Positions 17,209 through 27,585 of a DNA stretch of 64,000 bases are shown piece after piece. This DNA is from Actinomycetes bacterium (GTDB lineage Bacteria; Actinomycetota; Actinomycetes; Actinomycetales; Dermatophilaceae), in assembly GCA_023420415.1 (NCBI GenBank), contig JAEZWF010000004.1:1-64000 (forward strand), written 5' to 3'. Position numbers and translations under genes: made by a program. Numbering within the stretch: position 1 is the first letter of the stretch; each line of letters starts with the position of its first letter. The notes beneath the pieces are model-generated. The model was not told the DNA's origin. It was given only the letters and a program-made list of their open reading frames with translations, and did not search any database.

Positions 17209-20200
17209 TCAGCGCACCAGCACCTTGAACGTGGGGCTCACCGCGGCCGCATGGTCGGTGTGCGCGGCGATGTACCAGCGGTACGAGCTGTAGCCCCGCG
17301 CGGGCGGCCGGACCGCGACCGAGGCGGTGCTGGTGCTCGACAGCGTCCGGGTGGCAACGGTCTGCCACGCCTTCCCGTTCCACCGCTGGAGGACCACGGC
17401 GCGACCGGAGTGGCTGGGCCCGACCTTGGTGCCGAACGTGACAGTTCCGCCGAGGTACAGGCTGGTGCGCGATCCAGCGATGGTGACGCTCGGTGCGACG
17501 GCGACGGTCCTGATGCTCGAGTACGACCCGCCGACGGTGCCGGCACCGGCATACCCGACGCGGTAGCGCGTGTTCTTCGACGGCTTCACGGTGTACGCGA
17601 AGGCGCCCGTCGACGTCGTCACGACTGAGGAGACTCGCGACCACGTCGTGCTGCCGACGGGCTGCGCGAAGACGCTGACACTGCGTGACGCCAGGGGCTT
17701 CCCGGCATACGTCAGCATTCCGGTGCCCCGCGCGGACGTCCCATAGCGAACGCTTGCCGGCAGCACGAGGCTGGTCGCGGACTGCGAGGCACCCGCCGTG
17801 CTTGGCAGGGAGACGTTCCCGAGGACGTCATAGGAGCGAGCTTCGTAGGTGTACGCGCGCCTGGCGACGAGACCGGTCGAGCGGGCGCTGGTCCCGAGTC
17901 CGCTGTGGATCGTGACCGCCTGCCCGGTCGTCCGGTCCCGGCGCACCACCACGACCTTCGACAGGTCGAAGGCGGAGGGCCTCGCCCAGGAGACGGTGGC
18001 GGTGTCGTAGGACGGGCTGACCTTGAGCGACCCGGGCGCTGCCGGAGCGGTGCTGTCCCCCACGAGCACGTCCTGCGGGAGGGACCACGTGCCCTCGCCC
18101 GCGGAGTTCACCCCGTGCACCCTGACCGTCCAGGTCTGGCGTCCCGGGAGGTCGCCGAAGCCGAGGTTGGTGGCGGTGCCCGGGACGCGCACCGTCCGCA
18201 CCGTGGACCCGTCGGCGGACGTCGCCGTGGCGGCCCATTCATCGACGGGCGCCGCCCAGTCCGCGGGGGCGCTCCACTGGACCTTGATCGTGTTGTCGAC
18301 CGGTGCCGTGACGCGAACCCCACCCGGGGCGGTTGGACGCCCAGACGGGTCAGGGCCTCCATGGACGCCAGGCACCGTGTACCTGCCCACGTTTCCGTTG
18401 AGGTCCCGGATGCTGATGACCAGGTCGTAGGTCTGGTCCGCGTCGGGCAGGGTGACCGACTCGGCAACCGTGGCCAGGCGGGTGGAGAAGGTGCCCGAAC
18501 CCACCGCCCCAGTCGTCTCACCGGCCGGGAACAGGGCGTACCAGGCGCTGACGAAATCGGGCATGGTCGGACGCGGGAACCGCACGGTGCCATGCGTCGG
18601 GTCGGTCGCTGTCCAGGTCACGGGCTGCGGCACGGACGGGGTGCCGTTGGTGTCCGGATCCGACGTGGCGGTGGCCTCGACGGCGCTGGACAGGTTGCCG
18701 TTGACGTCCTTGGCCCGCGCGCGGACGACGCGGGTCGCGCCGCCCATGACCCGCCAGGTGCACGAGGCACCCCCGGGCCCGAGCGAGGGGCAGGGAGTGG
18801 ACGCGCCCGTCTCAGGGCTGACGAGGTCGACCACCACGCTCGCCACGTCGATGGCGGTCGGCTTGGTCCAGCTGGCGGAGATGCTGTAGCTGCCACCGGT
18901 GGCCACGAGCCCCGTCACGGGCTCGGGGGGTACGTCGTCGAGAAGGGTCCGGAACGTGACGGGGACGGGATCGGAGATGTTCCCGACGAGGTCGCGGGAG
19001 GCAAGGGAGACGGTGTACTCCGTGTCCATCTTCAGGCCGGTGAGGACCACCGAGCCGCCGGACGTCCCGGTGGACATCGGCGGGTCGGGGATCGCCGGAG
19101 CGACCGTCCCGGGGGCCACCACGTAGAGGACCCCGGTGTAGTCGTCGGTGGTGGGGGGCGTGAAGGTGACGGTGGCCTGACGGTAGGAGGGCTGCACCAC
19201 GACGTCGGTCGGCGGTGGCGGAGCGTTGAAGTCCAGCTCGGTCAGGGCCGTCCAGCGCGAGTAGTTCCCCCGCAGGTCGAACGCAAAGATGCTGACGGCA
19301 TACGTCTGTCCACGAACCGGGTCGGGGATGGCGACGGCGTGCGTCCCGGCTGGCCCGTCGACCGCGATTCCCGTCCCGTCGAGGGGCGTCGCGGGCGGGG
19401 TCGACCCCACGGCATACCTGACGACGGTGTGGTCGAAGTCCAGGGCGCCGCCATCGGTCGATGCGTTCGGATCGGTGTAGGTGATCTGGATTGTGACGTG
19501 GTCGGCACGCACCTGCGCACCCACAAGGGGCGGCGGCGTGGGGTCGACCTCGGCAGCGGACGTGACGACCCCCGCAGGGGTGTAGGACTGCACCACGACA
19601 CTGTTCCCGGCGTCGGAGTAGTAGGCCTCGAAGACTGCGAACGTCCACTGCTCACCCGGTGGGATGAGGTCGTCACCCACACGAAAAACGGTCGTCGACG
19701 GTCCGGCCGGAACGCCGTCCCACATGTCGCGGGGAGGCTCCGTGCCGCGCTTGGCACGGATGACCCAGGGCGGCGTAGGGCCGCCGCCGCTGGGCGTCAG
19801 GGTCACCCGGCCCTCCCCCGGAGCTGCTGTGACCGCGGGCGCGGTTCGCGCGGGGGCAGTCCCGCCATCGGTGACACGGGACACCGAGGTGTCGTCGGCG
19901 ACGAGCATCGCCCCGGTGGCATCCGCCTGCACCTGCCGCCCGGTCGAGTAGACGGCGCGCAGTGCCCGGATCCCGCCATCGGGTGCGAGCACCACGGCGG
20001 AGGTGTCGGGCGCGTGCAGCTTGCCCGCCCACAAGCCGTCGCGGCCCTTGGCGGCAGCAGTCGGCTGGCCACCGGACAGCAGCGTCGTCACCGTCCCATC
20101 GAGGGCGACGCGGCGCAGGCCCTCGTCGGCCACGAGAACACCCTCTGAGTCGAGCCCGAGATCGGTGGGTGACGACGTCAGGGCTGCCAGCCGCTTGGCA

Positions 20201-21516
20201 CTGCTGCCGTCGGGAGTTGCGACCAACAGCTGCTTGCCTGCGGCATCGGCCACGACGAGGCGCCCGTCGGACAGGACCTCGACGTCCGTGGCGGTGGCTG
20301 GGATGGCAAGCGTGGCAACGGAACCCGCGGCCGTCACCTTGACGACGCGGCCGCTGTCGTTGACGAGGTATGCCGTTCCGTCACCTCCCACGGCGACCTT
20401 GCCACCGTTGGTGAGCGGCGTGGGAAGGTCAGCTCGGGTCCGCAGGGTCCCGTCCGCGGTGACTTCCCGAACCCGACCGCTGGCGGTTGTGAACACCAGG
20501 CGCGTGCCGTCGATGGGTGCCGAGCCTCGCACCGCGTCGGTGTAGGCGTCGGCTGCACGGACACCGTCCGGCGACCACGGCTGGGCAGGGTCCTGGCCAA
20601 GGATGCGCGTCGTCGTGGTGCCGGAGACACGCACCACCTGGGCGGTCTGTTGACCCTGGGTTGCGACCACGGCACCACCCCGGGTCGCGACCGCGGTGTA
20701 GGAGTAGTCGCCCTGCGCCACGACGTGAACGGTCCCGCCGATAGGGAAGCTGGCGAGCCGCCGGTACTCGCCGGAAGACACGGTGATGGTGTTGCCGTCG
20801 AGGTCGAAGGAGCCGACCGCCTCCATCGACGCCTGAGTGGCGGGGACCCCTTCGAGCAGGCTGTCGCTGCGGTAACCAGTGCCGGCCACCCGTGCGCCCA
20901 CGCCCGATGCGGTGACTTCGTAGATTCCGTGACGCTGGTCAGCATGGTCGAGGACGTAAGCAGTCTCCGCGGCCGAGGAGGCGGCGATGTCGCTCGCATC
21001 CATGACGCTCGTACCCGGGACGGTCGACGCCGTACCGGCGCCAGTCACCCGGATGACACCTGAGCTGGTAGCCACCCAGGCGACCCCGCCGAACCCGACG
21101 GAGACCGCCCTCCCCTGGCCCGTCCACATCCGCTGCCACGTGGTGCCCTCGAGGCGTTCCAGGCCCGACCCGGTCAGCACGTACATGGAGGAACCCCAGA
21201 ACGACACGTCCAACGCGGGCGAGCCATCCGGCAGCGACACCACGGACACCGCGTCCTTGCTCGGGTCCACTCGCAGGAGGCTGCTGTCACTCACGACATA
21301 GGTCGCGCCGTCCGAGGCCAGGGCCAGGCGACCGGAGTTCCCGAGACGTGCGCGGGAGGCTGGCCCACTCCACCCGTCCCCACCGCCGACCACGACAGTG
21401 GCCCCGACGGACGGCGACTCCGCTGCAGCGGCGGGCAACGGGGAGGCCAGCACCGAGCCACCGACGCTCGAGGCGACGAGCGCGGCGGTGACGGCGAGGG
21501 CAACGCGACGGGACAA
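17209..21516 (-). CDS. Large secreted beta-propeller/fibronectin type III protein
   Basis: Exported protein of 1435 residues. It has a signal peptide ([20 protein letters not shown], cleavage near AAAAE at about 33) and an NHL/SMP-30-like beta-propeller region (about 40-560) built of repeats such as [20 protein letters not shown]. At least five fibronectin type III domains follow (about 560-1240; [19 protein letters not shown] marks one), and two beta-sandwich modules close the protein (about 1255-1435). There is no LPXTG signal or C-terminal transmembrane helix, so it is released or held non-covalently. The TTG start is preceded by GGTGG. No enzyme motif was found; adhesion or glycan binding is possible. 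The gene has its own promoter region shared with the divergent DUF255 gene. Confidence 0.8.
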   Translation of the reverse strand: MSRRVALAVTAALVASSVGGSVLASPLPAAAAESPSVGATVVVGGGDGWSGPASRARLGNSGRLALASDGATYVVSDSSLLRVDPSKDAVSVVSLPDGSPALDVSFWGSSMYVLTGSGLERLEGTTWQRMWTGQGRAVSVGFGGVAWVATSSGVIRVTGAGTASTVPGTSVMDASDIAASSAAETAYVLDHADQRHGIYEVTASGVGARVAGTGYRSDSLLEGVPATQASMEAVGSFDLDGNTITVSSGEYRRLASFPIGGTVHVVAQGDYSYTAVATRGGAVVATQGQQTAQVVRVSGTTTTRILGQDPAQPWSPDGVRAADAYTDAVRGSAPIDGTRLVFTTASGRVREVTADGTLRTRADLPTPLTNGGKVAVGGDGTAYLVNDSGRVVKVTAAGSVATLAIPATATDVEVLSDGRLVVADAAGKQLLVATPDGSSAKRLAALTSSPTDLGLDSEGVLVADEGLRRVALDGTVTTLLSGGQPTAAAKGRDGLWAGKLHAPDTSAVVLAPDGGIRALRAVYSTGRQVQADATGAMLVADDTSVSRVTDGGTAPARTAPAVTAAPGEGRVTLTPSGGGPTPPWVIRAKRGTEPPRDMWDGVPAGPSTTVFRVGDDLIPPGEQWTFAVFEAYYSDAGNSVVVQSYTPAGVVTSAAEVDPTPPPLVGAQVRADHVTIQITYTDPNASTDGGALDFDHTVVRYAVGSTPPATPLDGTGIAVDGPAGTHAVAIPDPVRGQTYAVSIFAFDLRGNYSRWTALTELDFNAPPPPTDVVVQPSYRQATVTFTPPTTDDYTGVLYVVAPGTVAPAIPDPPMSTGTSGGSVVLTGLKMDTEYTVSLASRDLVGNISDPVPVTFRTLLDDVPPEPVTGLVATGGSYSISASWTKPTAIDVASVVVDLVSPETGASTPCPSLGPGGASCTWRVMGGATRVVRARAKDVNGNLSSAVEATATSDPDTNGTPSVPQPVTWTATDPTHGTVRFPRPTMPDFVSAWYALFPAGETTGAVGSGTFSTRLATVAESVTLPDADQTYDLVISIRDLNGNVGRYTVPGVHGGPDPSGRPTAPGGVRVTAPVDNTIKVQWSAPADWAAPVDEWAATATSADGSTVRTVRVPGTATNLGFGDLPGRQTWTVRVHGVNSAGEGTWSLPQDVLVGDSTAPAAPGSLKVSPSYDTATVSWARPSAFDLSKVVVVRRDRTTGQAVTIHSGLGTSARSTGLVARRAYTYEARSYDVLGNVSLPSTAGASQSATSLVLPASVRYGTSARGTGMLTYAGKPLASRSVSVFAQPVGSTTWSRVSSVVTTSTGAFAYTVKPSKNTRYRVGYAGAGTVGGSYSSIRTVAVAPSVTIAGSRTSLYLGGTVTFGTKVGPSHSGRAVVLQRWNGKAWQTVATRTLSSTSTASVAVRPPARGYSSYRWYIAAHTDHAAAVSPTFKVLVR

Positions 21517-21641
21517 CGGACCACCAGTCTCTCTGGGCGGAAATTCGGTCGAATGTACCCGTGTGGGTGCCGCGCAGGGCAGGGAATCCGACGAGTCGGC
21601 CCGAACGGATGAGCCCCGGTCGAAGCGCCTACGGTGGAGGC

Positions 21642-23648
21642 ATGCCCAACCGGCTCGCGGACGCCACCTCCCCCTACCTCCAGCAGCACGCGGACAACCC
21701 CGTCGACTGGTGGGAGTGGGGGCCCGAGGCGTTTGCCGAGGCGAGGCGGCGGGATGTGCCGATCTTGTTGAGCGTCGGGTATGCCGCGTGCCACTGGTGC
21801 CATGTGATGGCTCACGAGTCGTTCGAGGACGACCTGGTCGCGGCCGCGGTCAACGCCGACTTCGTGCCGGTCAAGGTCGACCGTGAGGAACGACCTGATG
21901 TCGACAGCGTCTACATGGCCGCCACCACGGCCCTCACCGGTCAGGGCGGGTGGCCGATGACGTGCCTGCTGACCCCTGACGGAGACCCATTCTTCGCGGG
22001 CACGTACTTCCCCAGGGCCCAGTTCCTCCAGCTGCTCGGCCAGGCGTCGGCGGTCTGGCGCGAGCAGCGCGACCGCGTGCTCGAGAGCAGCACGCACATC
22101 GCCAGCCGGCTGCGTGAGATCACCACTGCCACAACGCCTCTGCCCATCGACGCCGACGGACTCGACCGGGCCGCCGCCATCCTGCGCGGCCAGTTCGACG
22201 ACGCCCGCGGCGGGTTCGGGGGCGCGCCGAAGTTCCCGCCGTCGATGGTGCTGGAGTTCCTGCTGCGGCATCACGCGCGCACGGGTTCGGCCGACGCCCT
22301 TGCGATGGTCGGGGCCACCTGCGAGGCGATGGCACGCGGCGGAATGTACGACCAGCTCGGCGGTGGCTTCGCCCGCTACTCCGTCGACGCCGACTGGGTG
22401 GTGCCTCACTTCGAGAAGATGCTCTACGACAACGCGCAGCTGCTGCGCGTCTACGCCCACTGGCTTCGGGCAACCGGCAGCCCCCTCGCCCGTCGGGTGG
22501 TCCGCGAGACCGCCGACTTCCTCGTCCGCGACCTGCGCACCACCGAGGACGGTTTCGCCTCGGCCCTCGACGCCGACACCGTCGTCGACGGACACAGCAG
22601 CGAGGGCCTCACCTACGTCTGGACGCCGGACCAGCTGGTCGAGGTGCTCGGCGAGGATGACGGGCGCCGGGCCGCGTCCCTGTTGTCCGTCACCGAGTCG
22701 GGGACGTTCGAGCACGGCACCTCCACCCTGCAGCTCCGATCGGACCCCGACGACGAGCAGTGGTGGTATGCCGCCCGCGAACGCCTGCGCGCGGCGAGGG
22801 CCGAGCGCCCGCAGCCGTCCCGCGACGACAAGGTGGTGACGTCGTGGAACGGTCTCGCCATCGCCGGGCTGGCCGACGCAGCGGTGGCGCTGGGCGACGA
22901 CGAGCTGCTCGACATCGCCCGCCAGTGCGCGGAGTTCGTCACCGAGCACCACGTGGTCGACGGACGCCTGCGCCGGTCGTCGCGCGATGGCCGCGTGGGC
23001 GAGGCGGCTGGGGTGGCCGACGACTACGGCAACCTCGCCGAGGGTCTGCTGGTCCTGCACCAGGCCACCGGGGAGGCGCGCTGGCTCGGTGTCGCCAAGG
23101 ACCTCCTGGACACCGCCGTCGAGCTGTTCGGGGCGGATGACGGCGGGTTCCACGACACGGCGTCCGACGCAGAGCAGCTGCTGCTGCGCCCGCGCAGCCA
23201 GGCCGACAACGCCGAACCCTCGGGCCAGTCGGCCATCGCGGGGGCGTTGCTCACCTGTTCGGCACTCACCGGCAACACCGCCCAGCGGCAACGCGCCGAC
23301 GCCGCCCTCGCTGCGGCCGGTCAGCTCGCCACCCGCGACCCGCGCTTCGGTGGGTGGACCCTTGCCGTGGCCGAGGCGGCAGCGGCTGGCCCGCTCCAGG
23401 TTGCCGTGGTCACTGCGGACCCCGCAGACGACGAGGGGGCAGAGCTGCTCGCCGTTGCCCGGGAGTCGTCCAGCCCGGGACTCGTCATCGCCCACGGGGC
23501 GCCCGACTCCCCCGGCGTGCCCCTCCTGGCCGAGCGTCCGCTCGTCGCCGGCCACGCGGCGGCATACGTGTGTCGTGGTTTCGTCTGCGACGCCCCCGTG
23601 ACGGGTGCCGAGGAGCTCAGGACCGCGCTGTCGCGCCCACAGCCGTGA
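21642..23648 (+). CDS. DUF255 thioredoxin-domain protein (YyaL type)
   Basis: A 668-residue protein. The N-terminal thioredoxin-like domain (1-165) begins [20 protein letters not shown] and has the motif [16 protein letters not shown], with a CHWC active site, and the signature [14 protein letters not shown] near residue 105. The rest is a helical (alpha/alpha) toroid resembling glycosyl hydrolase or N-acylglucosamine epimerase folds, with [20 protein letters not shown] near residue 245. Homologues occur from bacteria to man (SPATA20) and their function is unresolved. The ATG is one nucleotide from GGAGG, which is tight, but the start is fixed by the conserved N-terminus. The 3' end overlaps the convergent gene by 32 nt. 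Confidence 0.9.
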   Translation: MPNRLADATSPYLQQHADNPVDWWEWGPEAFAEARRRDVPILLSVGYAACHWCHVMAHESFEDDLVAAAVNADFVPVKVDREERPDVDSVYMAATTALTGQGGWPMTCLLTPDGDPFFAGTYFPRAQFLQLLGQASAVWREQRDRVLESSTHIASRLREITTATTPLPIDADGLDRAAAILRGQFDDARGGFGGAPKFPPSMVLEFLLRHHARTGSADALAMVGATCEAMARGGMYDQLGGGFARYSVDADWVVPHFEKMLYDNAQLLRVYAHWLRATGSPLARRVVRETADFLVRDLRTTEDGFASALDADTVVDGHSSEGLTYVWTPDQLVEVLGEDDGRRAASLLSVTESGTFEHGTSTLQLRSDPDDEQWWYAARERLRAARAERPQPSRDDKVVTSWNGLAIAGLADAAVALGDDELLDIARQCAEFVTEHHVVDGRLRRSSRDGRVGEAAGVADDYGNLAEGLLVLHQATGEARWLGVAKDLLDTAVELFGADDGGFHDTASDAEQLLLRPRSQADNAEPSGQSAIAGALLTCSALTGNTAQRQRADAALAAAGQLATRDPRFGGWTLAVAEAAAAGPLQVAVVTADPADDEGAELLAVARESSSPGLVIAHGAPDSPGVPLLAERPLVAGHAAAYVCRGFVCDAPVTGAEELRTALSRPQP

Positions 23649-24237
23649 GCAGCCGGCCGCGGTCCCACCCCGGCGCCACCCCGGGGCAGGCGAGCAGGTA
23701 GTCGGCGATGCGCTCGTCGTCGAGGCCGTGCGCCTCGCGCAGGCCGTCGGCAATGGTCATGAGGTATGCCGCGGTAGGCGAGTTCGGTTGCAGCTCAGTG
23801 GGATCCGGCGTGGTGAACGTCAGGACCGGGTGGCCGTCGAGGTCGCCGACGAGGTGCAGGGACTCGTACCGCCCTGGGCCGGTGTCGTGGCGCGAGTGCT
23901 CGAGGACGTGGGTCAGGTCCAGGTCCGAGCCCGGCTCACGGTGCATCTCCTGCGCGGCCACGTCGGCGAACTGCTGGTCGGTGAGCAGGTAGGCCCGCGC
24001 CAGGGCGGTACCGGGTGTGTCCGCGTCGTAGAAGGCGATCCCGCCGCCCCACGTGGGCGACTCCCACGCGAAGAAGACCCGCCCGGGCAACGTGAGGGGG
24101 CGGTCGTCCTGCGGATCGCTGCGGTTGCGGGCACCCGCGTACGTGCGGGATGCGCCTGACGGGCGACCGCCGCGCAGGTAGGTGAGGAACCGCTCGCGCG
24201 ACAGGTTGCTGCCATAGCTCGCGTACCAGACCTGCAC
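23617..24237 (-). CDS. Gamma-glutamylcyclotransferase-like protein (YASYGSN family)
   Basis: A 206-residue protein starting [20 protein letters not shown]; the YGSN phosphate-binding-like loop at residues 8-11 is the hallmark of the gamma-glutamylcyclotransferase fold. A following [19 protein letters not shown] places it in a subfamily sometimes mislabelled histone deacetylase in databases; nothing here supports a deacetylase. Enzyme activity is unproven. GTG at 24235-24237 is chosen because the conserved motif starts two codons later and upstream sequence is not family-like. The gene converges on, and overlaps, the DUF255 gene. Confidence 0.72.
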   Translation of the reverse strand: MQVWYASYGSNLSRERFLTYLRGGRPSGASRTYAGARNRSDPQDDRPLTLPGRVFFAWESPTWGGGIAFYDADTPGTALARAYLLTDQQFADVAAQEMHREPGSDLDLTHVLEHSRHDTGPGRYESLHLVGDLDGHPVLTFTTPDPTELQPNSPTAAYLMTIADGLREAHGLDDERIADYLLACPGVAPGWDRGRLLTAVGATARS

Positions 24238-24349
24238 GCGCCCACGGTGCCACAACCGCGGTCGGTCAACCCGGCCCGTGCAGACCACGGCCGGGCGGGC
24301 GCCCTTTGTGTCAGGGTGCGGTGGGGCGGTCGTGTGGTTGTCTGACGGC

Positions 24350-24901
24350 ATGGCAGACGACACGAACAACGACGGCACGACGGACAACGCGGCCTCGGTG
24401 GCTGCGCTCGACACGGGGCTCGACCAGCTCACCGCGCTGGTGGCGGCGGTGCAGCCGGCCGACCTGGACAAGCCCACCCCCTGCACCGACTGGCAGGTGC
24501 GCGACCTCGTCGACCACATCCTGCACAGCACCGCTGGCATGACCAAGGCCGCGCGGGGTGAGCAGGTGGACTGGACCGCTCCGACACCGCACGAGGACGA
24601 CCCTGCGGCAGCCTTTGCCAAGCGGGCGTCCGAGCTCCGGTCGGTGATGGCTGACGCGGGTGAGGCGGCCAACGCCGACTGGCAGCTCGCCGAGATCGCC
24701 ACGCACAGCTGGGATCTCGCGACGGCCCTCGGCCGCTCGACTGCTGACCTCGACCCGGTGGTGGCCGAACGAGGCCTGGGGTTCATGTCGGCTCAGCTGA
24801 CCGACGACAAACGGGGTGCGGCGTTCCAGCCCGAGCAGCAGCCTCCGGCAGGGGCGGACGCCTACCAGCGCATCGCCGCCTTCGCCGGCCGCACCGTCTG
24901 A
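24350..24901 (+). CDS. DinB/maleylpyruvate isomerase-like, mycothiol-dependent-type protein
   Basis: A 183-residue helical-bundle protein. PTPCTDWQVRDLVDHILHST (residues about 42-61) and ATHSWDLATALGR (near 120) carry the His residues expected to bind a metal in the TIGR03086/MDMPI_N family. Such proteins are typical of mycothiol-producing actinobacteria and several catalyse mycothiol-dependent isomerisation or conjugation; the substrate is unknown here. An N-terminal Asp/Asn-rich tail of about 15 residues precedes the domain. The stop runs directly into a perfect-looking stem-loop. Confidence 0.82.
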   Translation: MADDTNNDGTTDNAASVAALDTGLDQLTALVAAVQPADLDKPTPCTDWQVRDLVDHILHSTAGMTKAARGEQVDWTAPTPHEDDPAAAFAKRASELRSVMADAGEAANADWQLAEIATHSWDLATALGRSTADLDPVVAERGLGFMSAQLTDDKRGAAFQPEQQPPAGADAYQRIAAFAGRTV

Positions 24902-24905
24902 CCGC

Positions 24906-24953
24906 GGGTGGCCGACAACTCGCCGGGATCCACCGGCGAGTCGTCGGCCACCC
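24906..24953. terminator. Stem-loop repeat, family B copy 1
   Basis: Arms GGGTGGCCGACAACTCGCCGG and CCGGCGAGTCGTCGGCCACCC are 21 nt each with one mismatch and a 6-nt loop (GATCCA), beginning 4 nt after a stop codon. This fits a factor-independent terminator without a clear U-tract, common in actinobacteria. A second copy lies at 25276-25326. Confidence 0.82.
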
Positions 24954-24973
24954 GCCGCAATACGCTGACAAGC

Positions 24974-25207
24974 GTGAACACGCCGCCGAGCTTGGCCGAG
25001 CAGAAGAGGAACCGACTGCTGGAGATGGGTGTCGGCGGCTTGATTCTGGCTCTCTGGGCCTTCATGGCTGCCACTGATCGCCTCGGCTTGCCTGAAAGTG
25101 GTTGCGGACGATGGTTCCTGTTGTCGATCGGCCCGACCACAGTGGTTCAGATCTGTTATGCCGCTTGGAAGTACCTCCAGCTGACCCGGCAGCACGACGA
25201 CGGTTAG
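24974..25207 (+). CDS. Small two-helix membrane protein, unknown function
   Basis: A 77-residue protein from a GTG start: MNTPPSLAEQKRNRLLEMGV, then a hydrophobic helix (GGLILALWAFMAATDRL) and a second one (WFLLSIGPTTVVQICYAAW). It ends with polar residues. Codon positions show less G+C bias than neighbours, and the gene is bracketed by the two family B stem-loops, as if it were an inserted cassette. No family was recognised. A longer frame upstream would include the hairpin and is rejected. Confidence 0.6.
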   Translation: MNTPPSLAEQKRNRLLEMGVGGLILALWAFMAATDRLGLPESGCGRWFLLSIGPTTVVQICYAAWKYLQLTRQHDDG

Positions 25208-25275
25208 CAGGTCGTGCGGAGTACCTCACTCGCGACCTGAGGCCGCGCCGCCTTCGCGGGACCCAGGGTCTGACC

Positions 25276-25326
25276 GCGGTTGGCCGACGACTCGCCGGGA
25301 TTCACCGGCGAGTCGTCGGCCACCGC
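25276..25326. terminator. Stem-loop repeat, family B copy 2; bidirectional terminator candidate
   Basis: Arms GGCCGACGACTCGCCGG and CCGGCGAGTCGTCGGCC are perfect over 17 nt, extended outward by GCGGT/ACCGC with one mismatch, around the loop GATTCA. It lies between convergent genes (stops at 25207 and 25355) and is almost identical to copy 1 at 24906. Confidence 0.83.
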
Positions 25327-25354
25327 GCAGGTTGCGGGGCCCTTCACGCTGTGG

Positions 25355-26017
25355 TCAGGAGGTGATGATGTGGCCGTCGACGATGACCACGTCGGCGGCG
25401 ACGGACTCGTCCTGCACGCGGCGGGCGTTGGCCTCGTCGGAGCGGTCGACCCAAGCGGCCGCATCCGCCGGCTCGCGACCAGCAGCAATGTGCCGAGCCA
25501 CCAACCGGTCGCGGCGGACGCCGTCGGCCAGCGCCACCAACCACGACTCGTCGAGCAACTCTCGCACCGGCCGCCAGGCTGCGTCGTCGAGCAGCAGGTA
25601 GTTGCCCTCGGTGACGACGACGTCCACCTCGAGCCCGATGGCGATCGCATCGGTCTCCGGCTCACCGACGGCGTGGTCGAATGCCGGTGCCGTCACGACC
25701 CGGCGTGGTGAGGTGCGCAGCAAAGCCAGCACCGCGGCATACCCGCTGGCGTCGAAGGTGTCGGGCGCGCCCTTGCGGCCGCGGCGCCCGAGTCGGTCGA
25801 GCTCTGCGTTGCGGAGGTGGAAGCCGTCCATCGGGACGTGCCCGATCCGGCCGTCGAGCAACGGGTCGGCACCGACCGTCGCGAGCAGACCCGCCACCAG
25901 GGTCGTCTTGCCGGCTCCGGGCGGGCCAGCGATCCCAAGCACCCGCCGGCGCCCGTCCGCGCGAGCCGCATCCGCCAGAGCCGCAACGCGGTTGACGAGC
26001 TGCGGGTCGACGTTCAC
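25355..26017 (-). CDS. P-loop nucleoside/nucleotide kinase family protein
   Basis: A 220-residue kinase of the uridine kinase/pantothenate kinase group. The Walker A motif GIAGPPGAGKTTLVAGLL lies near residue 28. The motif HVPMDGFHLRNAELDRLGRR near residue 60 and the late TEGNYLLLDDAAW near 138 are characteristic of PanK/phosphoribulokinase-like kinases. The natural substrate is unknown; relatives named nucleoside/nucleotide kinase or fructokinase-like are common in actinomycetes. The GTG start overlaps the stop of the TSUP gene (GTGA), so the HAD, TSUP and kinase genes form one operon behind proS. Confidence 0.82.
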   Translation of the reverse strand: MNVDPQLVNRVAALADAARADGRRRVLGIAGPPGAGKTTLVAGLLATVGADPLLDGRIGHVPMDGFHLRNAELDRLGRRGRKGAPDTFDASGYAAVLALLRTSPRRVVTAPAFDHAVGEPETDAIAIGLEVDVVVTEGNYLLLDDAAWRPVRELLDESWLVALADGVRRDRLVARHIAAGREPADAAAWVDRSDEANARRVQDESVAADVVIVDGHIITS

Positions 26018-26796
26018 GTCCACAGCCCGAACACCTGGCCGCCGATCCGCACGATGAACGCGCCCACCACGACGACGAACACCACCCGCACGAACGTGCT
26101 GCCCTTCGCGACCGCCATCCGCGCGCCGGTGTAGCCGCCGAGGAGGTTGGCTGCCGCCATGACGAGCCCGATCCCCCACATGACGTGACCGCCGGGTGCG
26201 AAGACGGCGAGCGCGCCGAGGTTGGTGGCGAAGTTCGCGATCTTGGCCTTGGCGCTGGCTTCCAGGAACGCATAACCCATGAGGCCGACGAGCGCGAAGA
26301 CGAGGAACGACCCCGTGCCCGGGCCGAGCGCACCGTCATACACACCGATGCAGAACCCGGTGATCATCGCCACGACGGTGTGCCGGTGCCCGTCGAAGCG
26401 CAGCGCGGTCTCCTGCCCCAGAGCCGGTCGGGCGATCGTGTAGGTGCCGACCAGGACGAGCATCACGAGGATGATCGGGTTGAAGGCCGACTTGGGGATG
26501 TGCAAGCCGATGAGCGCTCCCGCGGCCGAACCGACAAAGGCCACCGCGGCCATCGGCAGCGCCGTGCGCAGGTCGGGACGCACCCGCCGCCAGTAGGTCA
26601 GAGACGACGTCGCGGTCCCGGCGATCGACGCAATCTTGTTGGTGGCCAACAGCTGCGCGGGCGTCGCGCCCGGGAACCCCAGCAGCAGCGCGGGCAGCTG
26701 CACCAGGCCTCCCCCACCGACGACCGCGTCGATCCAGCCGGCGCCGAACCCGGCCAGGGCCATGAGCAGGACGACGGAGAGGTCGACGTCCCCCAC
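26014..26796 (-). CDS. TSUP family (TauE/SafE) membrane transporter
   Basis: A 260-residue integral membrane protein of the TauE/SafE (former DUF81) family, with about seven to eight hydrophobic helices. It starts with LLMALAGFGAGWIDAVVGGGG, the family's repeated Gly-rich turn, and the second half repeats the pattern with GFCIGVYDGALGPGTGSFLV. Family members export or import sulphur-containing or organic anions such as sulfite, sulfoacetate and taurine-derived compounds; the substrate is not predictable here. The start codon directly abuts the stop of the HAD gene. Confidence 0.88.
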   Translation of the reverse strand: MGDVDLSVVLLMALAGFGAGWIDAVVGGGGLVQLPALLLGFPGATPAQLLATNKIASIAGTATSSLTYWRRVRPDLRTALPMAAVAFVGSAAGALIGLHIPKSAFNPIILVMLVLVGTYTIARPALGQETALRFDGHRHTVVAMITGFCIGVYDGALGPGTGSFLVFALVGLMGYAFLEASAKAKIANFATNLGALAVFAPGGHVMWGIGLVMAAANLLGGYTGARMAVAKGSTFVRVVFVVVVGAFIVRIGGQVFGLWT

Positions 26797-27585
26797 TCAG
26801 CGCCGCCCGCGGGACTGCTCCGCCAGGGCGCACCACTCGGCCACGATGTCGAGCACGTCGCTCAGCTCGTTGACCTGGCCGTCCGGCGTGACATCCACCG
26901 CCACCTGCTGTGACACCGGGATCTCGCTGTGCGGCACCCAGATCGCGCGCATGCCGACCTGCTGCGGACCATGCACGTCCTCGTACAGCCGGTCGCCGAC
27001 GTAGACCGCGCGCTCCGGCGCCACGTCGACGGCGTCGCACGCGGCGAGGAACGCCTCGGAGTGCGGCTTCACGACGTGGATCTCCGAGGAGTAGACGTCG
27101 GCGTCGATCAGGTCGAGCACCCCGTCACGCTCGAATATGCCGCGGTGGTAGTCACGCGACCAGATCGTGTTGGACAGCACCCCGACGCGAATCCCCCTGT
27201 CGCGCAAGGCTTTCCACAGTGGCCGCACCTGTGGGTCGGTGAACGTGTGTGGTTCCCAGAAGCCTTGGTATGCCGCGAGCGCCAGGTGGTGCCGGTCGTG
27301 CGCCGGGTCGACGCCGGCGTCGGCGAGGATCGCGTCGATCGACGCGCTCTCGTGGGAGTCGCGACCCCGCGCCCACGCCCGGTCCTCGGCGGCCAGGATC
27401 CGGGCAGCCAGCTCTTCGGCAGCCGCCAGGTCCTCGGACGACATCTCGTCGGAGTCGACCGGCACGCCGTGCACCTCGCGGGCGAACACGCGCCACTGGC
27501 TCGACATGTCGACCGTGTGCCACGGCGTCAGCGTGCCGCCCCAGTCGAAGATCACCGCCTCCACGGTGTGTTCGGCGTCAGTCAT
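26797..27585 (-). CDS. HAD superfamily hydrolase
   Basis: A 262-residue phosphatase-like protein. Motif I is VIFDWGGTLTPW near residue 11 (note the Trp-Gly replacing the more usual DxDGT), motif II is GVLSNTIWSRD near residue 140, and motifs III/IV are VVKPHSEAF and AVYVGDRLYEDVHGPQQVGM near 173 and 200. The cap is helical, as in class I HAD enzymes. The substrate is unknown. It starts by overlapping the proS stop by one nucleotide and is followed without a gap by the TSUP gene. Confidence 0.87.
   Translation of the reverse strand: MTDAEHTVEAVIFDWGGTLTPWHTVDMSSQWRVFAREVHGVPVDSDEMSSEDLAAAEELAARILAAEDRAWARGRDSHESASIDAILADAGVDPAHDRHHLALAAYQGFWEPHTFTDPQVRPLWKALRDRGIRVGVLSNTIWSRDYHRGIFERDGVLDLIDADVYSSEIHVVKPHSEAFLAACDAVDVAPERAVYVGDRLYEDVHGPQQVGMRAIWVPHSEIPVSQQVAVDVTPDGQVNELSDVLDIVAEWCALAEQSRGRR

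Noticed and set aside
23617..24237. Histone deacetylase
   Set aside because: Database names of this kind exist for the subfamily, but the YGSN loop and length fit the gamma-glutamylcyclotransferase fold and no zinc deacetylase motifs are present.
23617..24786. Longer N-terminal extension of the GGCT-like protein
   Set aside because: The extension is antisense to the mycothiol-type gene and lacks family similarity; the conserved motif starts right after GTG at 24237.
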